Positions 1 through 7,100 of a stretch of 11,406 nucleotides of DNA are shown one piece after another; the stretch's first letter is position 1, and every line of letters starts with the position of its first letter. The stretch spans positions 168,210 through 179,615 of the forward strand of contig KQ482013.1 in NCBI GenBank assembly GCA_001430745.1, in the 5' to 3' direction. A program made the translations under genes and the position numbers. Source of the DNA: Auxenochlorella pyrenoidosa (Eukaryota > Chlorophyta > Trebouxiophyceae > Chlorellales > Chlorellaceae). The notes beneath the pieces are model-generated. The model saw nothing but the letters and a program-made list of their open reading frames with translations, ran no database searches and had not been told where the DNA came from.

Positions 1-225
1 TACCTCGAAGCGGTAGTTGGCATCATCGATCTCGACCAAGTGATCCACCACAGCTGACATGTACACATCTATCCCGCCTGTAGGGGGCCGCCCGCGGCCC
101 TGAAACGGCGTCAGCTGCTGCGCACACGCCGGGGTGGACCAGGCAGCCAGCAGCAGCACCGCCAGGAGGGCCGTGATAGCTTGATGGGGCAGCCGCGGCG
201 CTTGCCGGCGGGCGCGCGGCCCCAT
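1..225 (-). CDS. First exon of a signal-peptide protein, Cys-loop receptor-like (partial)
   Basis: The frame is open for 75 codons from an ATG at 225-223 to the left window edge, with no stop. Residues 1-15 are basic (MGPRARRQ...). Residues 16-28 form a hydrophobic core (AITALLAVLLLAA). A good signal-peptidase site follows at residues 33-35 (A-C-A before QQ). After a short linker, residues 52-75 read IDVYMSAVVDHLVEIDDANY followed by RFEV. This resembles the first strand of the ligand-binding domain of Cys-loop (pentameric ligand-gated channel) proteins, where an alternating hydrophobic strand is followed by 'vD..n..F.v'. Seen: the signal peptide and the uninterrupted frame. Inferred: the family, from a single short stretch. 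The protein should enter the secretory pathway. The rest of the gene lies outside the window. It is divergent from the SDR gene at 902. Confidence 0.6.
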   Translation of the reverse strand, partial: MGPRARRQAPRLPHQAITALLAVLLLAAWSTPACAQQLTPFQGRGRPPTGGIDVYMSAVVDHLVEIDDANYRFEV

Positions 226-901
226 GGCTGGCAGGGACGTCGTCCTAGGACGAGCTGCCGCTCACGCCGGCACCGCCGCCTGCCAGGGCTGTACGCTGCT
301 GCAGCAACCTGACTGGCGCCCGCTCTGCAGAGCCTCGCTGAAGTCCTCAGAGAGTACTGCACGCACTGAGAACTACCCGGCGCTGGCCGCGGGCCGACAA
401 GAGGCACAGCGCAAACGGCCTTTTCGCCTTTGCAGCCCGTCCTGTGGTTCTATGAGCGATCGAGGGACAAGCCAGAAGCGTTGCAAGCGGCAGCAGTGAG
501 ATGCTCGCCAAAGCACACACTTCAGGGGTCGCTTGTGGCTGAACCGTTCTCCGCATCCTCGCGGGCGGGGTTTCAGCGCCTCACAGAATCGGAGACATCG
601 TTGGAATATTGGAACCGGCGGGTTCGCAAACACAAGCCCGACAGGTCTGTTCCGAAACCCTGGCCTCCGTTGTTGTTGGCTTCATGGCTGGCATGTTTTG
701 TGAGAGCAGGTGTGCACAAAATTGAACCCCACAACCTGGCCGACTTCACCCGCACATTTCTCGCTGCTGCCGCCGCCGCCGCCGCTGCCGCCGAGGAGGC
801 GCGCTTGTGCTGCCATCAGTGCTGTCGCAGTTGAAGCACCACCAGTCTGCATCCTCGCGTCTTTCATGCAGCGCATGCAGCAAAGGCCAGTGACAACAAC
901 C
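226..901. promoter_or_regulatory. Divergent intergenic region (putative bidirectional promoter)
   Basis: About 676 bp separate the minus-strand signal-peptide gene (ATG at 225) from the plus-strand SDR gene (ATG at 902, or upstream in-frame ATGs at 710, 866 and 875). It should hold both promoters and 5' UTRs. I see no TATA box or recognisable motif. A GCC/GCT trinucleotide run lies at 763-793. No exon in it is convincing. Confidence 0.4.
763..793. repeat. GCC/GCT trinucleotide run
   Basis: About ten consecutive CTG/CCG-type triplets lie just upstream of the SDR gene. If translation began at the in-frame ATG at 710, this run would encode a leucine/proline tract (LLPPPPPLPP). It more likely lies in the 5' UTR. 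Confidence 0.7.
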
Positions 902-3144
902 ATGGAAGGGGCCGTGCTGGTTGCCGGCGCCTCTGGCTACTTAGGCCGCCGGGTGGTCGCCGAGCTGCGCCGGCGGGGCGCCCGCGTCCGGGCGCTGGTG
1001 CACGCGCCCAGCACGCATGTGCTTTCAGAGCTGGCAGCTGTGGGGGTCGACATCGTGACAGCAGATGCCACGCGGCCCGGCACGCTCGTGGGGTGAGCGC
1101 GCTTGCAGGCGTGGCGATTGCGCATGCGGTGCTGACGCTGCCAGAGGAGCATGCTTGCTGGCAGCATGCCGTGCTGCTTCCGTGGCAGACGGAAGCCGGC
1201 TCTCAAGCTCTGTCTGCACAGTGCCTTGCATCAAGCTGCCCCTGTCAAACCTGCCGCAGCGTCTGCGATGGCTGCTGTGCGGTGGTTTCCTGCATGGCGG
1301 CGCATCCCAGCTGGCGCAGGCGAGGGACCGCTGCCTTCAGGGCAAGCTTCCCCCCACCCTAACAGTCACATCCGGCCTGACTTGCTGCCCCGGGATCTCC
1401 TGCATGGCGGGCTGCACGCAGTCCTGTGCAGCTGCGGATTGCCCTGCACAGATACTGCCTTCTCAGATGCCACCTTTTCAAGCTGCCCACTGCAGCGGCA
1501 CCCCTGAGGCTGTAGACCGCGACGCCACCATCAGCCTCTTCCAGGTGCCACACCAAGCATGCCGCCTGCGATGCCTGCCTGCAGTCTCAACACTCTTAGC
1601 AGCTTCCACTGTGAAAGCTGACGCAGCCCGCGCGACGCCGCCCTGTGCGCCCCTCGCCCACCCCAGGAGGCGGCGGCAACAAGAGACAGGGCAGCCGCAT
1701 TAAGCAGCAGAGGCAGCGGCGGCGATGCTGGGGGCGTGCGCCGCTTCCTCTTGGTGGCGACCTTTGAGGGGCGGGAGGCGAGGGCGAGTGTGCCGCTGCA
1801 GCGGTGAGGGGGGGAAGATGCGCTTTCTTGCAGGGCCTGCACCCTTGGTGGGTTGTCCACAGTCTTGAGGGGTGGCTGAGCAGGTGCCTGGCACGGGGGG
1901 CATAGCCCACCAGCCGCCATCAAGCCAACCTGCCCGCGCCGTGTGGGCACTGGCTGCTATGCAGGGCCAAGGAAGAGGCTGTGGACCATGTCAGGCTGCT
2001 GGCTGCCGAGCATGGCATGTACTTCACCATCCTGCGCCCCACCGCCTACTTCAAAGATTTCACTGATCTGCCTTGGCAGCGCATGCAGGTGGGGTCGGGG
2101 CGGGGTTTGGTGGGTGGAGGTGTGCGTTACAGAGGCAGGGCTGGATGCACAGGAGACGGGGCAGCCTTCTGTGGCGCATTGTGGACAGAGGTGAAGGGGC
2201 GGCTGAGATGCATGCCTGTGTGCAGGCCCGCTTTGTGCACGCACTTGCCGCCCGCCGTGCAGCGCGCCCCACGTTCCACCACCCAATTGCCATCCACCCT
2301 GCCTGCCGCGCAGCGCAGCTGCTGGATGCTTGTGCCCGGCGGGGGCAGGGCGCGGTGCAACCCGATAGACGGCGCCGAGCTGGCAACCTTCATAGCAGAC
2401 TGCGTGCTGGACCCCACAGCCCAGCGCTGGTCCAACAAAGAGGTCCGCATCGGTGGGCCGCAGGTGCGAGCGGCGCGGCTCAGCCTCGGCACGACACGGC
2501 ACACACGCAGACTGCTTGCTAGCGCCGTGGTACAGCAGTGCCGTGCCTGGCCTCCACGCTGCAGCTGATGCCTTGCCGCTGCTTGCAGCACTGACCCTGC
2601 ACTCCCGGCCTGCCCTGCAGCTCCCTGGCTGGCCCCCGCCCAGCGCAGGTGCTGACGTTTCAGGACGTCATCTGGGCGGCGGCAGAGGCGCTGGGCAGGC
2701 GGCGGGAGCGCGTCTGGCTCGTGCCGCTGCCGCCGGCGCTGCTGCGAGCCTTAGCATCTCTCGCTGGCCTCCTTGGCGGGCTGTGGCACCTTGCGGCCCG
2801 GCTGTCTGGCGGGCTCCGCTTCCTAGCCTACTCGTCCACTCATGATGCGGGTGGGCCAGCTGGCGCCAGCCTTGCACATGCGCTCTTGCACCCTTGTGCT
2901 ACATACTAGCGCGTGGTTGTGCTGCCCTGGAGCTGCAACGGCCTGCTGTGTTTGTCCCGGCCTGCCGGGGCAATATTTCCAAGCCTGTTGGCGATCACCT
3001 GCGGCCTTCCGATCCGCCTATGCAGTGGGCGACGTGCGCTGGGGTAGCCGCACTGTGGCGGATCACTACCATGACCTTGCGGCCCAGCAGGCGCTGCCAG
3101 CGCGACTGAGCAGGCAGCCGAGTCAGGCAGACAGGAGCGAGTGA
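902..3144 (+). CDS. Atypical SDR / NmrA-like NAD(P)-binding protein, 8 exons, 343 aa
   Basis: Exons: 902-1092, 1260-1319, 1496-1544, 1667-1803, 1965-2088, 2314-2463, 2649-2850 and 3026-3144 (TGA at 3142). Every junction keeps phase and the sum is 1032 nt. Landmarks: Rossmann glycine motif GASGYLG at residues 9-15; VCDGCCAVVSC near 65-75, where the family has its 'dvVvS' strand; GVRRFLLVATFEG at 123-135; AKEEAVDH at 147-154; FTILRPTAYF at 166-175; NPIDGAELA at 203-211; IGGPQVLTFQDV from 233; and a final VADHYHDLAAQQ. These match the order and spacing of atypical SDRs (NmrA/NAD(P)H-binding type), often about 300 aa, which lack a classical YxxxK site. Residues 105-122 are a low-complexity insertion. 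The substrate is unknown. In-frame ATGs at 710, 866 and 875 could add an N-terminal extension or transit peptide. Intron 2 uses a GC donor. I see no TGTAA polyadenylation signal nearby. Confidence 0.85.
1320..1495 (+). other. GC-AG intron in the SDR gene
   Basis: The donor reads CGCAG|GCGAGG and the acceptor CACTGCAG|CGGC. No GT donor near this point keeps the SDR frame. With the GC donor, the split codon AG|C is completed and the frame runs from the AVVSC strand into EAVDRDATISLFQ. CAG next to GCGAGG is the strong exon-side context usual for GC-AG introns. Confidence 0.65.
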
Positions 3145-3642
3145 TGCAGCGCCGCTGTGACGCGCTGGGCGCATGGCGCACACCAAGCTGCACCATGCAC
3201 CAGCAGGGCATCATGCAGCGGGCGTGCTGGGCGGCAGGTTGCCGCCCTCTTGCCCTCCCCGCAAAGCCTGGGCCTGGACCAGCTGGAGTTCCTGAACATA
3301 AATGCTGTGTTTGCCCTCGTGGCCGCTGTGGCCAGCTTGTGGCATAGGCCATCTTGTAGCAAACCGGCTGCTGAGGTGTCGCCTTGCACATCCGCATGCT
3401 GCTCCTTGGGGCAGCTGCACCGCCTCCCGCTGTCGGCTTGTCATGCTGCCGTCACCTCTGCGCGCGCGGGAGGTCCGCGCTCTTGTTTTAAGGCAGGATG
3501 CACTGCCTATTGGGACACCGCAGATCGTGGCCGCGGGGCGAGAAACGCAGGTACAAAGGTGACGGCACGGGAGGCCGGCATGGGTGTGCAGAGCTGGCAG
3601 GCGAGAAAAGTCCGGGCCGGAGAGAGTCGTCACTGGGGAGTG
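3145..3642. other. Spacer between convergent genes, with one coding-like hydrophobic stretch
   Basis: This is the 3' region of the SDR gene (plus) and of the F-box/LRR gene (minus). Most of it shows nothing recognisable. On the plus strand at 3268-3345 there is a segment in the same frame as the last SDR exon that reads LGLDQLEFLNINAVFALVAA and then VASLW, like a transmembrane tail. It could be an additional or alternative last SDR exon, or a remnant. No TGTAA signal is present on either strand. Confidence 0.3.
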
Positions 3643-4859
3643 TCAGCACGACAGAGTCCCGCAGGATGTGCTTGGAGACGTTGCCTCAGTCGGCATGTCG
3701 CCACAGCAGGCCGGGGCGGGAGCGCTGCAGGCGGCACATAGCAGCCACAAACTCGCGCAGGGCTGTTTGTATCCACCATAAATGGTGAAGCAGCACAGCG
3801 GCGGGAGTGAGGCCAGAAAGCTGAAAAAGGCTCGCAAGCAAGTGCGGGGGTCGGCAGGGGTGCCAGTGGTAATGGACGACCCAAAGCAGGCCAGGTGCTC
3901 GAGCTGGGTGGCACTGCAGAGCTGCTCGGTGCTGGGGCGAAGTACACAGAAAGGAGCGCCCAGCAGGGAATACACCCAGGAGCCCGCAGGCAGCGGCAGG
4001 GCTCGGAGGTTGGTTGGTAATTGACTGAAACTGATGCACAGGCGCTGCAGCCACGGGCAGGTGGGATATGGAACAGACGGATCACGAGTGTCCAAACAAG
4101 AGCAGGCAGGAAGCCTGCCTACCTGGCGGCAGCAGCGGCAGCACGGCCTCAGCATCCAACAGCTGCAGCCGACGGAGGCTGGTAAGGCTGGGCAGGTAGC
4201 CTAGGCTCGACAGGTCGACTAGGGACCACACTCGCAGCTCCTCGAGAGCCAGGCGCCAGCATGCTGTCAGGCAGGCCAACAACAGCGCTGTTGTTTCTGT
4301 CCTGCTGTCTGCATCCTCTTGGAGCAGCTCACTGCGGGCCGCGCACAGGTGCAGGGAGTGCACGTGCACAGCTAGAGGGCTGGACAGAAACTCCAGCAGG
4401 CTGCTCAGGCGGCGACTTTTGCTGCTGCAGCTCAACAGTGTGATGACGATCGTGTGCAACAGCGCCGGTGCCAGGCAGGCCTGGTGAAAGCGCTTCCACA
4501 CCAGAGCGACAGACTCAAAGCTGCAGCTGTTCGGGCATCGAAGTTTGGGTGTAAGGGCAGGGGCCAGGAGTAGATGATATCTGCTCACACCTGCGTTGTT
4601 TGGCATGAAGACCCCCTCCAGGCTGGCTGGCAGGCCGGCAAGCCAAGGGCAGCACACAAAATCAGGCGGCCCTCTCAACAACACGCGTCATACGGCTGCA
4701 GTGGCTCCGCTGTGCTCACCGCTCCCACTGTATCAGGGGCGCCAGGCAGCGCGCCAACAACTCATTGGGCAGGTCTAGAATAGTGATGTTGCGCGGCGAG
4801 GGAGGGCTGGTGCCAGCATGAGCGTCGCCGCTCGCAAGCGTGCGGTGGCGGGGCGGCAT
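3643..4859 (-). CDS. F-box / leucine-rich-repeat type protein, frame disrupted (possible pseudogene)
   Basis: Exon 1 runs 4859-4720 from ATG at 4859-4857 (an in-frame ATG at 4925 is also possible). Residues 27-44, ILDLPNELLARCLAPLIQ, are the first half of an F-box. The donor is GAGCG|GTGAGC. Exon 2 starts at 4526 (or 4520) and completes the F-box (SFESVALVWKRFHQACLAPA). It continues with leucine-rich sequence including LPSLTSLRRLQLLDAEAV and ends at 4123 before GTAGGC. Exon 3 (from 4044) contains LRR-like LPTNLRALPLPAG and continues to TGA at 3643. F-box proteins recruit substrates to SCF ubiquitin ligases through SKP1, with the repeats choosing the target; this is family knowledge. Oddity: exon 2 ends in phase 1, but the LRR-like frame of exon 3 needs phase 0. 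Near the 3' end a different frame looks better (TALREFVAAMCRLQRSRPGL, ending at 3686). Either splicing is unusual or the gene carries frameshifts. Confidence 0.6.
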
Positions 4860-5555
4860 GCCGGGCCCCAGGTGGGGTTTGCTGGTTTGATTGCGGCCGC
4901 GCTGCGTTAATGGGCTGTTGCACACGCATTCCTGAGCACTAGGGCGTGCAAACAGCCGGGCGCGGCAACCTTGTACAAGGTGGACACGCCGCAGCCTTGA
5001 AAGGTGATTGTTACGCCCTCGAAGCTAAGCAACAGGTGCGAAGGCCGGCAGCGGAGCCTCCGTGGCTCGGCAATGCTGCGCACAGCACGCTGCGGCAGGG
5101 TTGGCATCCCGCCGGCCAGCCATGGTTCCCGCTGGCCAGCCACGGTTCCTACACCCTCACGAGCTCTGCGCCCAGATTTTCCATGTTTGCATGTCTTGTT
5201 ACGTGCAATGCTCATCATGGAGGACAGCGACAGGAAGACAAGATCAGAGCAGCAGACGGAAGAGCCACGAGTGAATGGCCAGCGGCAGCACTTTGTGTGT
5301 GTTACAGTCACCCCGCATGGTAGGCCCTGGTGGACCGGGACGGGGGGCAGTTAGGCGTGCCAGGCCACCGTCCTGCCCGGGCACGTAAACCCTAACCTCA
5401 GTGAGGGGGGACCGTGCATGTATCCGACTTGGCAGTTCAGGCCCATACTCCGGCCGACGGCAATGATGTGAGGGGGAGAGAGAAGGCGACAGTATGTGGA
5501 CTCGGCAATGCATGGGGAATGAAATGAACGCAAGGCAGTGCATGGGCTGCATCGC
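4860..5555. other. Region upstream of the F-box gene, no confident gene
   Basis: This should contain the F-box gene promoter and 5' UTR. Two things stand out. A minus-strand open stretch at about 4907-5035 reads LLLSFEGVTITFQGCGVSTL and then YKVAAPGC, with a regular hydrophobic pattern like a beta-helix repeat, and ends at TAA 4907. There is also a two-copy 20-bp direct repeat at 5114-5149. A single AAACCCTAA motif lies at about 5387. Nothing else is recognisable. Confidence 0.35.
5114..5149. repeat. Two-copy 20-bp tandem repeat
   Basis: GGCCAGCCATGGTTCC at 5114-5129 is repeated at 5134-5149 with one C/T difference. The period is 20 bp. No function is apparent. Confidence 0.7.
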
Positions 5556-5675
5556 GGCTGCCTGCTGCCGCTGCCTGCTGCTGCTGCCTGCTGGGCTGCC
5601 TGCTGCCGCTGCCTGCTGGGCTGCCTGCTGCCGCTGCCTGCTGGGTTGTCTGCTTGCTGGCGCTGCCTGCCTGGC
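5556..5675. repeat. 25-bp minisatellite downstream of the LINE fragment
   Basis: Three exact copies of a 25-bp unit beginning GGCTGCCTGCTGCCGCTGCC lie at 5556-5580, 5594-5618 and 5619-5643. The first two are separated by a 13-bp partial unit. A degenerate fourth copy follows (GGTTGTCTGCTTGCTGG...). The array lies 160-280 bp beyond the stop codon of the minus-strand reverse transcriptase. It could therefore be part of the element's 3' tail or the site it landed in. Confidence 0.85.
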
Positions 5676-5834
5676 TGACTGCTGCGTGTGGCGCCCAAGC
5701 TGCGGCTCAGACCGCACACGGCAGGGGGGGCGGGGACCAAAAGGGGCAACGTGCCAAGGGGAACCACCCCCCATCGGGCAACGCTACACCAATCTCTCTA
5801 TCGGACACTGCGGTCACTACCAAAACCCAACCCC

Positions 5835-7070
5835 CTACTGCCCCATCCCCTCTGCCCGACTCTGACAACCCTCCACAAAACGCGCCACCCCTGCTGGGTC
5901 CCCCTGGCCGAAAAACTGTGCTAGGGTCATACCGGGCGTGAAAAGGTCTGCATTCTCCTCCCTCCACCCATCAAAGAAAGGGCACTCAATGAGGGCATGC
6001 TGTGCGGACTGAAGCTGTGCCCCACAATGTGGGCAAGATCGCTCCCCTCGTGCCACCCGCTGCGTACGGCCCACATCCTCAGCCAACCATGTGCTGCACC
6101 CGAGGAGCACCCGCGCCACATCCCTCCGCCGCTGTCGATCTGGCACCCTCAGATAGTCGGCCAAACCATACGACTCCGATGTCACTGCAGCCCCCAAGAC
6201 CTGCTCCTGGTACCGCTGAACCATAACCGAGGCGTGGGGGTATCGTGCAAAGTGTGTGTGCGCTGCAATCTCGGCCACCCCGTCCACATCCACCTTCCCT
6301 GGCAGTGAACCCCAACGAAAGCAAGACGGGCCACCCACAAGGTCAAACACGTCTGACACCTCCACAGCCCAAGCCTGCCTGCCCCTCCCCACGCTCAGTC
6401 CACACGCAGCCAACGCAACATTATCTAGCAGAGCCTGCTTGGCCACCCGGCTGTCATCCAACTCTACTAGGCGGTGAACAAAGCGAGTGATCTGTGTGGC
6501 CCACTGCACCGCTGAGGGGAAACGCCCTGTCTCTGCCAGAACTGCCAATGTGGAGGTCGTGTCCCGCACGCCCAGGAGCTGTCTAAGGAAACTAAGGTGC
6601 ACCCGCTCACACGCGTCTGCCTTCCCACCGCCCAGTGCCCTGGCCACGAGCTGAGGGCCCCACACCTCGGCTCCGTACGACATGACGGGCCGTACATACT
6701 CATCGAACAACTCCAGTGCCAACGCGGGATCATCCAACCCACACCCTGCCATACGCCTCCTAAGCAAGTGTGCTGCCTGCTCACCTGCAGCTGCCCTAGC
6801 TGCTGCCGCTGTGCAAAAGGCATGGGTGGTGTGGATCTGAATTCCCAGGTACCTGAAGGTGGGCACGCGCTCCACCACTGCCCCCTCATAGCTGAACTCC
6901 GGCAAACCCTCTGGCGCCGCTGCGGCGTACACAACAACCTTAGTCTTACCGGTATTCACCGTAAGGCCCCACCGGGCTGCATAACTCGAGAGGTAACCAA
7001 GCTGGCGCTGTAGACCCTCAGGCGTCGTGGCAAGCAGTGCCTGGTCGTCTGCATAGAAAAGAACTGGCAC
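5835..7070 (-). CDS. Non-LTR retrotransposon reverse transcriptase, C-terminal part (5'-truncated)
   Basis: 411 codons are open. The frame is open further, to about 7131, but RT-like sequence starts only near GVRVPVLFYADD. The catalytic YADD box is at residues 6-9, so the fingers and most of the palm are missing. Then come RT palm/thumb signatures of LINEs: WGLTVNTGKTKVVVY, FRYLGIQIH and YVRPVMSYGAEVWGPQ, followed by FLRQLLGVRDT. A C-terminal zinc-knuckle-like motif C-x2-C-x8-H-x4-C lies at residues 346-363 (CPHC...QHALIEC), as in the zf-RVT region. The protein would prime reverse transcription on nicked target DNA, but without the N-terminal domains this copy should be inactive. There is no internal stop or frameshift over 1.2 kb, which suggests a recent insertion. 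The clade cannot be assigned by eye. Confidence 0.85.
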   Translation of the reverse strand: MPVLFYADDQALLATTPEGLQRQLGYLSSYAARWGLTVNTGKTKVVVYAAAAPEGLPEFSYEGAVVERVPTFRYLGIQIHTTHAFCTAAAARAAAGEQAAHLLRRRMAGCGLDDPALALELFDEYVRPVMSYGAEVWGPQLVARALGGGKADACERVHLSFLRQLLGVRDTTSTLAVLAETGRFPSAVQWATQITRFVHRLVELDDSRVAKQALLDNVALAACGLSVGRGRQAWAVEVSDVFDLVGGPSCFRWGSLPGKVDVDGVAEIAAHTHFARYPHASVMVQRYQEQVLGAAVTSESYGLADYLRVPDRQRRRDVARVLLGCSTWLAEDVGRTQRVARGERSCPHCGAQLQSAQHALIECPFFDGWREENADLFTPGMTLAQFFGQGDPAGVARFVEGCQSRAEGMGQ

Positions 7071-7100
7071 CCGTACACCAGCACTGCTAGCGCAGCATGC
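5835..7100 (-). mobile_element. 5'-truncated LINE copy (borders approximate)
   Basis: The recognisable element covers the reverse transcriptase remnant. Its 5' break lies near 7075-7100, where RT similarity stops. Its 3' border is undefined: no poly(A) tail (poly-T on the plus strand) is visible before 5300, and the 3' UTR may run into the 25-bp minisatellite. I could not find a convincing target-site duplication. 5' truncation is the usual outcome of incomplete target-primed reverse transcription. Confidence 0.7.

Noticed and set aside
1093..1108. Shortest GT...AG interval after SDR exon 1 (GTGAGC to TTGCAG)
   Set aside because: At 16 bp it is too short to be an intron. The acceptor at 1259 gives the correct phase and reaches the conserved AVVSC strand.
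3157..3741. Long plus-strand open frame of 194 codons
   Set aside because: Apart from the short hydrophobic stretch near 3268-3345 it has no recognisable content. It overlaps the antisense F-box gene and is expected in stop-poor GC-rich DNA.
5005..5045. Resemblance to the 5S rRNA internal promoter (CGAAGCTAAGC)
   Set aside because: Only about ten bases match and the rest of a 5S gene or SINE structure is absent.
5386..5397. Telomere-like TAAACCCTAACC motif
   Set aside because: It is barely more than one repeat of the plant/algal telomere unit, with no array. Chance is the simplest explanation.
5244..5774. Gln/Ala-rich minus-strand frames across the minisatellite
   Set aside because: They are translations of the 25-bp repeat. 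Several frames are open because of the repeat composition.
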